This document shows positions 55,951 through 64,000 of a DNA stretch of 64,000 nucleotides, piece after piece (the first letter of the stretch is position 1; the number at the start of each line of letters is the position of its first letter). The stretch spans positions 112,626,141 through 112,690,140 of the forward strand of contig CM043942.1 in NCBI GenBank assembly GCA_014529385.2, written 5' to 3'. Below the pieces are notes generated by a model, which ran no database searches, was not told where the DNA came from, and was given only the letters and a program-made list of their open reading frames with translations. The position numbers and the translations under genes are program-made. The stretch is from Adiantum capillus-veneris. Its lineage: Eukaryota > Streptophyta > Polypodiopsida > Polypodiales > Pteridaceae.

Positions 55951-57788
55951 AACACCAAAAATATTTATCTTTTTATGATAGCCTCATAATGAGAGAGATT
56001 TCTTTTGACCCCTTTATATTTTTTCCACTTATATTATTTATATTTGACATGTACATATTTTTTAGACCCCTCAATATTTGATTTTCTTAGTTGTACTATT
56101 CACTTATATCATGATCTCAACAATATCTTCAATTATAGACCTACCAAATAAGGTCAAGGGTAGGTGGCATGCATACATGCACTATGGAGTGCTCACTCTT
56201 GGAGGTATTCAAAAGAATCATCCAAAGAAGGACCCCACAAGGACCTTGTGCAGTGGAAAAAAAAGGTCGGTTTTGCTGAATTTTTAAAGTTCACTTGCTC
56301 TCCAAATTTGAAAAGGTGATACAAACAAAAGTTGTAGCTCGTGGGCTGAACTTTTGCCTCAAATTTTTTCATATATTTTTTTGAGCTATGAGCTGTGAGC
56401 TATGATTTTATTAGTGGACCCCAGTTTTCCCATGCTATGCAGCCACACTCTCTCTTCCACTTTATCATTTTCCTCTTTCACACACACTTCTCCACTCATC
56501 ATCCCCACCTCTCTCACCACTCCTCTCTGCACCCTACTCACCTTCTCCTCAACCTTGAAGAATAAGAGAAACCATGGTGAACTCATACCTCCCACACACA
56601 ATTCCATTCCAAAATTGACCACCTAGTCTCATTTTTCCTCCTCCAAATTACCCATATCTATCAAAAAAACCACAAAATTCAACATCTTCTCTTAAAAGAC
56701 AGCATCATGGTGGTTGATTACTCAGCTTCAATTACCTTGTCTCTCAAGGAAGGTCAATAGTGGAGAAAAAATGTACCGTCAAAGCTAGTGGACCGTCAAC
56801 AAGCGTCAAAATTGGCCCTACTCAAGACACTTGGAGCATCAACCTTGTAAGAAATCCACCTTTTCTTACCTCTTAAGAGTTTTTCTTCCTTATTTGTATC
56901 CTACATGGATACTCCCATTGTAAATATCCAATTCCATTTGTAAATTAATACTAACTCTACTAACACTAACCCACTATGAAAAGTCCTATCACCTCCATTT
57001 CTCTCCTCTCTCTTTCCCCACCAACTTCTTGATAATTCCAATCAAAAGAAATTAGATAAATTGCTGAAAATCTAACCCAACCATGGTTAGAGGAGTAACC
57101 CTAGCCTTCAAAATTGCTATAAAAGGAGGGTGTAGCTAGCACAAAAAGGGGGGAGAAGAGAGAGCACTATGCTATAGCTTGAGAATCCAAGCTCAACCTC
57201 TTGAGAAGGAGCTCTTGAGTGGAATCTCATTGGCATTAGGCATATGTATGTGTTGTATTATGGGTGATTAGCAAGGGAACTCTATGCCATTGTAAGAGAG
57301 AGTGATCATTAAGTTGAGAGTAGTAAATCTATCATTTCTCCTACTAGAGTAAGCCCAACATTTGCTGAATCAAGGAGGGTGAATTTGGACTAAGCATGGA
57401 TACCTTGTCTCCCTTCCAACGTGAAGTCATGGACAATAATGATGTGTAAGTGTCTTGGTATTTTATGTAAGTTTTTGATAGCTTGTCTCCGGGTATTGTT
57501 ATCAATTTAGCCATAAATCCCACATGCTGTAAGAGGGCGACAGGGTGGAGAGGACTCCCTTGGCCTTAAGACAGTGATTGGGGTGGCTTTTTTCTTGTGA
57601 TGTGTTGTGGTGTAATTTACTCAGGCTATGTTGAACAAATACTAATCTCACTTTGATTGGTCATGCCAGATTTGTAAGAAGGCATTAGTGCAACAAGCAC
57701 CCCCTTCCCCCTTCTCTCTCTTTCTTACATATATATATTTATGTTTGCTTGATCATTAACGATACACTTCAAAGCGGCCCGAGCACCA

Positions 57789-57887
<99 letters not shown>

Positions 57888-58146
57888 TTTTAGTGTGTGA
57901 GAGTGTTTCATTGGTGTTAGGGTTAGTGTAAATTCCTTGCTTGTTTGTGGGTTGCTCTAACGATTCTCCTCTTTTGCGTCCTAGTTCGCTCTTAAACTAG
58001 GTGGTGCCCCTTGTGTAGTTGGGATTTGGCTGGGGGTTTGTTGTTTTGGTTTGTGTTGTGTTGTGTCCCAGCCCCATTGAGCAGCACGGGAGCCTTGAAG
58101 GGTGTCTAGAGGTTGCTCTTCTGGTTGCCCGCCCCGGACTGCTTCA
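55946..58146 (+). repeat. 3' LTR of element C, 5'-truncated
   Basis: Matches the 5' LTR from 48444 to its end. The junction with the truncated second RNase H shares ATTAG, hinting at microhomology-mediated deletion. (CT)n at about 57789-57883 is much longer than in the other LTR. TATA at 57118-57126. Ends ACTGCTTCA at 58146. Confidence 0.92.
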
Positions 58147-58355
58147 CTACACTCAACGAGTGTCCACAATCAAGCGTACATACAACCACTGTACTTGTAC
58201 AATAAATCTCTATGTACTGCACTTTGGAGACCTCTTCAAAAACTTGTACGAAAACCCTTAAAATTGCGAACGAAGGGATTGTGATGCTCTTGTCGTGGAT
58301 TGCGAACGAAGGGATTGTGATGCTCTTGCTCTCTTAGCCTCTCTTGCCTGCACCA
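58147..58355 (-). repeat. Copia D leader with a direct repeat
   Basis: Remaining 5' leader of D between the primer site and the C insertion. Holds a ~30-bp direct repeat (58263-58292 and 58299-58328, period 36 bp). No coding potential. Confidence 0.7.
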
Positions 58356-58368
58356 GGCTCTGATACCA
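58356..58368 (-). promoter_or_regulatory. Primer-binding site of copia D (initiator Met tRNA)
   Basis: The minus strand reads TGGTATCAGAGCC, the classic plant copia site complementary to the 3' end of initiator tRNA-Met. Confidence 0.92.
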
Positions 58369-58690
58369 TGTAAAGAATGAGGATGCAAGAGAGCTACACA
58401 AGACAAGCACAAAGCACACAGAGATGGAAAGCTTCTTCTTCTTCTTCAGAGAAAAGAGAGTACAAAATGACTTAGTGCTAAAACTGAAAAGTAGCTCATA
58501 TGTACATGCAGTCACTAAGTGTGAATTCGCTAGAAGCGTATTAGGCTGGCACTATAAGTGTAGTCCAGCTGTAGAATCACTGGCAGAGATCCTCCGTGTC
58601 GGTCACCTAACGCGCCAGTGAGTAAATGTCGTAAGCGGCCAAGACCCGTAGTGGATGCGAGCTCAAGATGTAGAGCTCGACATCTCAACA
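58369..58690 (-). repeat. 5' LTR of copia element D
   Basis: Same 322-bp length as its partner, with about 11 substitutions. Its minus-strand end TTTACA abuts the primer-binding site with no gap. Confidence 0.95.
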
Positions 58691-59348
58691 GTTATGACAT
58701 AATTCTTATACAAATGATCTCAACCCCTCACATTGAAGACAAAATTCAAGAATCCAAGGACTTGATGAAGGCTCAACAAGTCTTTTCAGACCTCTACTAT
58801 GATGCAACAGATGAGTTAGAAGAACATTCAGCTACCTCAGATGATTCAGGATCGGAAAAAGAACATGTGAGAGCTAAACTACTCATAAAAGGAGGGGAGG
58901 AAAAGTTTTTTGACTTTCCAAACTAGAAACCGAGAAGACAAAAATGGTATAAAAGAAAAAGAGACACGAGAAACTTGAAATCTAGACCTATGCCATCAGT
59001 CTCCAAATTAACACAGTTTTTGATGCAGATAGATGCACATGAATGTGTCAAAGATAAAATCATTGGTAGATATCCTTTAAACAAAAAGCAAGAAATATAA
59101 AAAACAATGAGAAAAATGAGAAAGGAAACTCAAGCAAAACCTAAATGCTAGGACAAGGATTCAACCATGATACGAGTTGAACGACGAAAGAAGTATCAAG
59201 AGTTGAAGAAATCTCTAAAAGAGATATATAGAAATGAAATGGAAACCACCAAGGAGGGAGGTAAAGATGTAAGGAGTGTTCCATCCCATTACAAGAAATA
59301 TACTCTCCAAGACCGAAAGATCGTAGTCGAACAACCTGTCAGGGAACT
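58691..59348 (+). pseudogene. Element E protease-RT linker, resumed after copia D
   Basis: Begins with the second GTTAT. Acidic HSATSDDSGSEKEHV, then a basic stretch and the block VPSHYKKYTLQDRKIVV that matches F (VPSHYRKFTIQDRKI). Stops at 58924-58926, about 59098, 59149 and 59356. It is the direct continuation of 42384-43194 once D is removed. Confidence 0.7.
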
Positions 59349-60290
59349 AAGAAAATAGGGTGAGTCCTACGAAGGATCTGCAAACACAAAAAAGATAGAT
59401 CTGGCTAAGCTAGAGGAGGATCCTAGACATGCCTACATTGCAAACGACCCGACGGAAGAAGGAGAAGAGCTTTTGTTAAGCTTACTAAAAGAGTACCGAG
59501 ATATCTTTGCTTGGTCTTTTGAACAAAGAGACTGGGTGTCTCCAATTGTGGTAGTACCCAAGAAAAATGGAAAATTAAGGGTGTGTCAATCTCAAGAAAG
59601 TAAATGCAGCTACCATTAGAGACAACTTTCCTCTTCCAATCACTGAGCATGTTTTAGAACGAGTTGTAGTAAAAGAAGCTTACAACTTTATAGATGGATT
59701 TACGGGATACAATCAACTTTTGGTTGACCCCAAAGATCATCATAAAACTGCCTTTGAAACTAAATGGGGTATTTTTGCCTATCGGGTTATGCCTTTTGGG
59801 TTAACTAATACTCCTGCCACCTTTCAAATATTGATGAGCCATGCCTTTAAGGAATATCTTTATAATTTCTTGGAAGTATATATGGATGATTTATGTGTAC
59901 ATTCATCAATCCGGGCTGATCATTTTGAACACCTCAAAAAGATATTCGAAAAATGTAGACTTTATAGGATTTGCTTAAATCCCGAAAAGTGCACATTTAT
60001 GGACAGACAAAGAAAAATTCTTGGACATATAGTGTCTAAAAATGGCATAGCTACTGGTATGGATAAAATTCATATTATTGCTGAATTGCCTAGATTGACA
60101 ACAGTCAAAGGGGTTCAAGCTTTCATGGGACATTGTGGATATTACCAACAATTCATTTACATGTACGCTATAATTGCAAAACCCATGTATAGCTTGATTA
60201 CACTCTTTGAATGGACTGATGAGTGTGAAGAATCCTTCATGAAGCTTTAACAAGCTCTCACTTTAGTCCCAATATTGAAAGCACCAGATT
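59349..60290 (+). pseudogene. Element E reverse transcriptase
   Basis: Lead-in LLKEYRDIFAWSF is followed at once by DWVSPIVVVPKKNGKLRVC. Compared with F about 50 residues between these are missing, an internal deletion near 59520. A frameshift follows LRVC (~59586). Then NLKKVNAATIRDNFPLPI, FIDGFTGYNQLL, YRVMPFGLTNTPATFQ and catalytic YMDDLCVHSS near 59880. ILGHIVSKNGIAT and MGHCGYYQQFIYMYAII match the RT thumb. TAA at 60248-60250. The deleted fingers segment would inactivate it. Confidence 0.85.
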
Positions 60291-60700
60291 GAAATAAGAT
60301 GTTCCATATACATGTAGATGCTTCCAATTTTGCCATTGGGTGTATACTAGCTCAACCGGGAGACAAAAAAATTGATTTTCCTATTTCTTATGCTAGTAGA
60401 CAGTTGAATATGACAAATAAAAACTATACAACCACCGAATGAAAAGGATTAGGAATGATCTATGCCGTAAAAAAGTATAGAAATTACCTATTAGCTAACA
60501 AATTTGTGTTCTTTGTGGACCACCAAGCCTTATTATACTTGGTCAACAAGCCGTGCAACACAGGAAGAATAGTGAGATGGTTCATCATTCTTTTGGAATT
60601 TGATTTCACTGTAGTTGTGAAAAAAGGCACCACTCTCCAAAGAGCATATCATCTATCAAGGATTATATCAGGAGAACCACCAAAGGGAGTAGATGATGAT
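60291..60700 (+). pseudogene. Element E RNase H
   Basis: Reads MFHIHVDASNFAIGCILAQP, then DFPISYASRQLN, the catalytic-Glu region TTTE, VKKYRNYLLANKFVFFVDHQ and ALLYLVNK. First Asp, Glu and DH are present. A TGA at 60440-60442 follows TTTE. Unlike B and C there is no second RNase H after it, which separates E/F from the Tat-like pair. Confidence 0.82.
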
Positions 60701-60821
60701 CTACCAGATGTATATCTGTTCTCCATGGAAATGATACCCCGATGGTCAAAAAAGATGGTATCATTGATGACCATAGCTCAGGTGAATTTGCAAATACCAC
60801 TTCCTATTACAATCAGAGCAA

Positions 60822-62413
60822 TTGGCTATGTATCAATTACTAGCTAGGAGGCTATACAAAATAAATCAAGATGGAATATTTCTTTTGTGTATTAATCTTG
60901 AAGATAAAACCCAATACCTAAGTCAAGCACATATTACCATCGTGGGAATTCACTTTGCAAAAGACCAAACTATGCAACGGATCTTGAGACTTGAAGTATT
61001 TTGGCCAACTATGGGGAGTGATGTTCACTTATATGTTAAAAAATGTCCTCAATGCGAGAAACAAACACCCATACCTCATGTGACATTGTTCCAAATATAA
61101 CTCGTTCCTAAGTGGAGTAACTATCTAGCTACTTACTTATCAAGCCGAACATTTCCTGAGGGTATGAGTAAACGCCACCAAAGAGCAATTGAAACTGAAG
61201 CAAGAGACTAGGCTCTTATTGAAAACCAATTGTATCAAAGAGGAAAGGATAAACATCTGCATCTTTCTGCAAATAACAACGAATATATTTCCATTATAGA
61301 ACAAGCACATGCTGGATTAGCTGGAGGTCACTTTTCTAGTGAAATCACCTCAAGAGCAATCTTAATGGTAGGCATCTGGTGGCCAACACTTTTTGCAGAT
61401 GCCAAATAATATGTTCAAAGGTGTGATGCATGTCAACGAGCTAAAATGCCAACCCGTGTAGATAGCATGCCTTTAAGACCAATGATGGGGGCTAGAGCTT
61501 TTGCAAAATGGGGTATAGACTTTGTTTGGCCAATACAACCACCTGCCTATAGAACCCAATCTCCATATATCATTGTAGCTATGGACTATTTGACCAAGTG
61601 GGTAGAGACTAAAGCAACCTAAAATAATGATGCCATAACCACAACTGTATTATTGTACGAGAATGTATTCACAAGATATGGTCTGCCAATAGAAATTGTC
61701 ACTGATAGGGGAACTCATTTCCTCAATGAAGTAGTTGAGTATCTGCTTAATTAGTTTATGGTCATCCATAACAAATCGGCTCCCTATCACCCACAAGCAA
61801 ATGGATAAGCTGAGCATACAAATGAAATTCTTGGCTTGATATTGATGACTAAAGTGATTAGTTCATGACGGATTGATTGAGAAATGAATTTCCATATGCC
61901 GTTCTATGGGCTTATAGAGTTTCATTCAAGACAACTTTAAATGCTACACCCTTTAACCTTGTTTATGGTCTTGATGCCATACTATCGATGTAATTTCTAT
62001 TGCCGACACTAAGGGTAGCTAAGGATCTTGATTGGAGTGGACATGAATTGTTAGAGAGACTCAAAGATTTAGAAAATCTTGATGAGCAAAGGCTAACAGC
62101 TGTAGCTCACATCTATGCACAAAAGTGGAAGCAAAAACACTTTTTTGATTCTCATCTAGTTACAAAAATAAAAGGGGACTTAGTTTTAGTCTACTCCCTT
62201 AAGCAACACATTCCTAAGTTTAAGAAAAAGGGAAACAGATCGTCTGTCATTGAAGATGTATCTCCAAGTGGAGCAGTTAATTTGTCCACCCTAGATGGTG
62301 AACCAATGGCTAATTGGATTAGTGGATTCCGTTTAAAGAAGCACAATTTGGTACTAACCAATGAATTGCTAGAAAAGATGCATGCAACAAAGCAAAGAAA
62401 GATGAAACGATAG
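60822..62413 (+). pseudogene. Element E integrase with two zinc-binding modules
   Basis: Two HHCC modules in tandem. The first: LSQAHITIVGIHFAKDQTM, then FWPTMGSDVHLYVKKCPQC (His ~60928 and 60951, Cys 61044 and 61053). The second: EQAHAGLAGGHFSSEITSRA, then WWPTLFADAK and YVQRCDACQRAKM (His ~61308 and 61329, Cys 61422 and 61431). The core follows: KWGIDFVWP, IEIVTDRGTHF, and Glu in AEHTNE just after an in-frame TAA (~61806). Stops or shifts are frequent from 61618 to 62000. The C-terminal part (62000-62413) is open: KDLDWSGHELLERLKDLENL, HFFDSHLVTKIKGDLVLVYS, ending basic KQRKMKR. Confidence 0.82.
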
Positions 62414-62832
62414 CAGGTTATTGATGAAGCCCAAGAGTAAGCTCGGCTTTGAGTACTCAAAAGGAAATTTTCTCTCAAAAATCAACAAACACCTATTCCC
62501 ATCAACACTCTAGAACTAGATGACCTACTATGGAAATTGCAGAAGGATGCAGTGTTAACGGATGATGAATGGTTGGATGGAATGGACCTTCACATCAAAT
62601 TAAAGTTGAATAATCATCGCACAAATGCACTGTGGTCAATATAGGAGCTCGAGTAAATGCAGTCAATTACTCCACTCACAAGAAAACAATGAATCAGTCT
62701 TTGACTTTAGGAATATCACCTATTAAAGGATGCAACAAGAACCCAACACAAACACTGGGAGTAGTCAACTAAAATGTGATAGTACATAGATGTTGATGCC
62801 CTCATCACTTTGTATGCTTACCAGATGAACAC
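62414..62832 (+). pseudogene. Element E post-integrase protease-like domain, N-terminal part
   Basis: In the frame of the following ORF, with three stops, the reading shows CTVVNIGARVNAVNYSTHKK, then LTLGISPIKGCNKNPTQTLG and HHFVCLPDEHM. This resembles a retropepsin domain whose active-site D-S/T-G-A has become N-I-G-A; the domain ends in the next ORF (ISWMRTYKAVPDWDTKQLKL, in the place of ILGRPW and the following strand). A second protease-like domain downstream of integrase is not part of the standard gypsy layout. The fold is inferred from pattern alone. Confidence 0.5.
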
Positions 62833-63537
62833 ATGAATAAAACAATGACTCTTGAAATCTCATGGATGCGGACGTACAAGGCAGTACCAGATTGGGATAC
62901 CAAACAACTCAAGCTATCACCTAAAGGTGGACAACTCATTGTTCCAATTGCACCAAGAAAAGAGGAATGGAAAGGAGATTACCAAGGAAACAAACCACGA
63001 AGCCATCAGTCTTCTTCGTCCTATAGACAAAAAAATGCTACAAGTAGCATGCAAGGAGTCAGGCATCTCTGGGTACCAAAAGCACAACTCAAGGGCAAGC
63101 CGTTTCAGATTTGGGTGCCCAAAACATCATCTACTTCACCAAAGAAGGTTCCAAGGTTTGAAACACAAAGAAGAAAATCTTCGCGCACGGAACCTAAAAT
63201 AAGATGGATTTGGAGGAAAAAAGAACACTTATCTTCTCCGCAAAGTGTAAAATTGATGACGCAGTGGAGAGTTAAGTCTCAAAACACTCAACCACAACAA
63301 TTCATCAAAGAAGAACCAAGATACAAATGGCGAGTTAAAGCTCAACAATCGTCATTATTAATACCGACAACAAAGGAAATCAGCAGGCCAAAGCATCCTG
63401 ATGGTACAATAAAGCAAAGAGCACACAAGGTACAAGATTTTCTCTTTGGGAGACATCAACAGAAAACCTCAACCTCAGAAACCTTTGAGTTAATTACTCA
63501 AGACCCAAGTCTTGCACAACATGATGGTTTGAATTGA
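62833..63537 (+). CDS. Element E post-integrase ORF: protease-like end and basic W/K-rich repeats
   Basis: Open from ATG 62833 to TGA after 63535 (234 aa). Residues 1-35 complete the protease-like domain above. The rest is strongly basic and low in hydrophobic residues, with five spaced W motifs: RHLWVPKAQ, FQIWVPKTS, RWIWRKKE, TQWRVKSQ and YKWRVKAQQ. No known domain; nucleic-acid binding is plausible from composition. Element G shows a similar order (protease-like domain, then WIKV/WMPK basic tail). Its position matches the env-like or extra 3' ORF seen in some plant gypsy lineages, but there is no transmembrane segment. Confidence 0.55.
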   Translation: MNKTMTLEISWMRTYKAVPDWDTKQLKLSPKGGQLIVPIAPRKEEWKGDYQGNKPRSHQSSSSYRQKNATSSMQGVRHLWVPKAQLKGKPFQIWVPKTSSTSPKKVPRFETQRRKSSRTEPKIRWIWRKKEHLSSPQSVKLMTQWRVKSQNTQPQQFIKEEPRYKWRVKAQQSSLLIPTTKEISRPKHPDGTIKQRAHKVQDFLFGRHQQKTSTSETFELITQDPSLAQHDGLN

Positions 63538-64000
63538 ATTGATCTTCAAAGCATGATAGAGAAAACCAAGGCTATGCATAGACATGGCCGTTCAACCCAT
63601 GCACACAGTCGTCTCGGAGTACGCCATCTAGGAGGGGTGGAAGGAAACTAAGTAATTAAGAGCAATGTTTGAAGAGGGAGGAAAAAGTTGGATGTTAACG
63701 TGTGATTTTTTGCAAAATTACTCAATAATGCCCTTACAAATCATCAACAGGGGAAATTTAATTGATAACATCTTCTCGATGAGTGTAAATACTATAAAAA
63801 AATCATTAAAAATGATCTTTTTTTGTTATTTTTATCATTTTTCTTGATATTGGGACTTAAAAATGGATAAATCCACCAAAAAACAATAAAGCAGTGTTTC
63901 TCAATGGATTTTCTTAATTATGATTTTTCACTTTGCTTTAGCGGCCTGTCAGCTCAACCAAATTGGACAAGACTTGAATTGTAGCATGCCCCTATATAAT
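63538..64000 (+). other. Element E 3' end: purine tract and possible 3' LTR start
   Basis: Two purine-rich tracts: GGAGGGGTGGAAGGAAA (63632-63648) and GAAGAGGGAGGAAAAAG (63671-63687). A 3' LTR would be expected right after, perhaps at TGTTAACGTG (63693), but I could not align 63690-64000 with any sequence upstream of the E primer site. No gene recognised. Confidence 0.45.

Larger units (their letters stand above)
47898..58146 (+). mobile_element. Element C: Ty3/gypsy (Tat-like), integrase deleted, nested in D
   Basis: Order: 5' LTR, primer site, two small ORFs, two larger accessory ORFs, gag-protease-RT-RNase H-second RNase H in one frame, then directly a 3' LTR missing its first ~546 bases. 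Both LTRs end GCTTCA. A candidate 4-bp duplication CTAC flanks it; the left end (TGATAGCCG at 47898) is inferred from that. LTRs differ by about 35 substitutions in ~2.13 kb by eye (~1.6%), younger than D. The deletion removed the end of the second RNase H, all of integrase and the 3' LTR start, so this copy could move only with help. Confidence 0.88.
43195..58690 (-). mobile_element. Element D: Ty1/copia retrotransposon, itself split by element C
   Basis: Paired 322-bp LTRs at 43195-43516 and 58369-58690, flanked by identical GTTAT (43190-43194 and 58691-58695). Order on the minus strand: LTR, tRNA-iMet primer site, leader (interrupted by C), gag, protease, integrase, RT, RNase H, purine tract, LTR. 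Integrase before RT is the copia hallmark. Without C the element is about 5.2 kb, a normal copia length. LTRs differ at about 11 sites by eye (~3.4%). Coding frames carry stops, one frameshift and a lost integrase Asp. Confidence 0.95.

Noticed and set aside
57749-57931. Ser-Leu repeat frame in the C 3' LTR
   Set aside because: Encoded by a long CT microsatellite inside an LTR.
63690-64000. 3' LTR of element E
   Set aside because: No alignment to the region before the E primer site could be made; left as possible only.

Overview
This window looks like a transposable-element graveyard from a large, repeat-rich plant nuclear genome. The evidence is plant-type Ty3/gypsy and Ty1/copia LTR retrotransposons, an initiator-Met tRNA primer site, LTRs of about 2 kb or more, LINE reverse-transcriptase debris and long GA/CA microsatellites. 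I found no convincing host protein gene, rRNA, tRNA or CRISPR array. Species cannot be named from the sequence.

Layout. 1-4763: three tandem copies of a ~1.6-kb unit carrying long hairpins; the middle copy holds a 573-bp solo LTR with a perfect 5-bp target duplication. 4764-8982: sparse, decayed material with a gag fragment (+), an inverted LTR fragment and the tail and LTR of a gypsy-like element (-). 8983-18988: element B, a complete but decayed minus-strand Ty3/gypsy element with ~2-kb LTRs, vestigial RNase H plus a second RNase H, and integrase. 18989-24170: element G, a degenerate minus-strand retroelement related to E and F. 24170-33451: element F (+), from LTR and primer site to RNase H, where it is broken. 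33452-35582: LINE fragments on both strands inside a duplicated microsatellite-rich block. 35583-64000: element E (+), split by copia element D (-, 43195-58690, target duplication GTTAT), which is itself split by gypsy element C (+, about 47898-58146). This is a three-level nest E > D > C. LTR divergence agrees with the order: by eye about 11/322 differences in D and about 35/2130 in C.

How the parts work together. In each LTR element the primer-binding site follows the 5' LTR, a leader leads to gag, and protease, reverse transcriptase, RNase H and integrase follow; a purine tract precedes the 3' LTR. Nearly all frames now carry stops or frameshifts. C is closest to intact, with gag-pol in one frame and a single internal TAG, but its integrase has been deleted.

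Most unusual signals: (1) leaders of E and F/G carry irregular arrays, often with a ~284-bp period, each unit with a 22-28 bp palindrome, and the palindrome sequence differs between elements; (2) B and C share a family of ~70-aa ORFs upstream of gag that looks protein-conserved; (3) C also has two paralogous ~150-180-codon ORFs of unknown function there, without ATG starts and with a weakly F-box-like N-terminus; (4) E has two tandem integrase zinc-binding modules and a second, catalytically dead protease-like domain after integrase.
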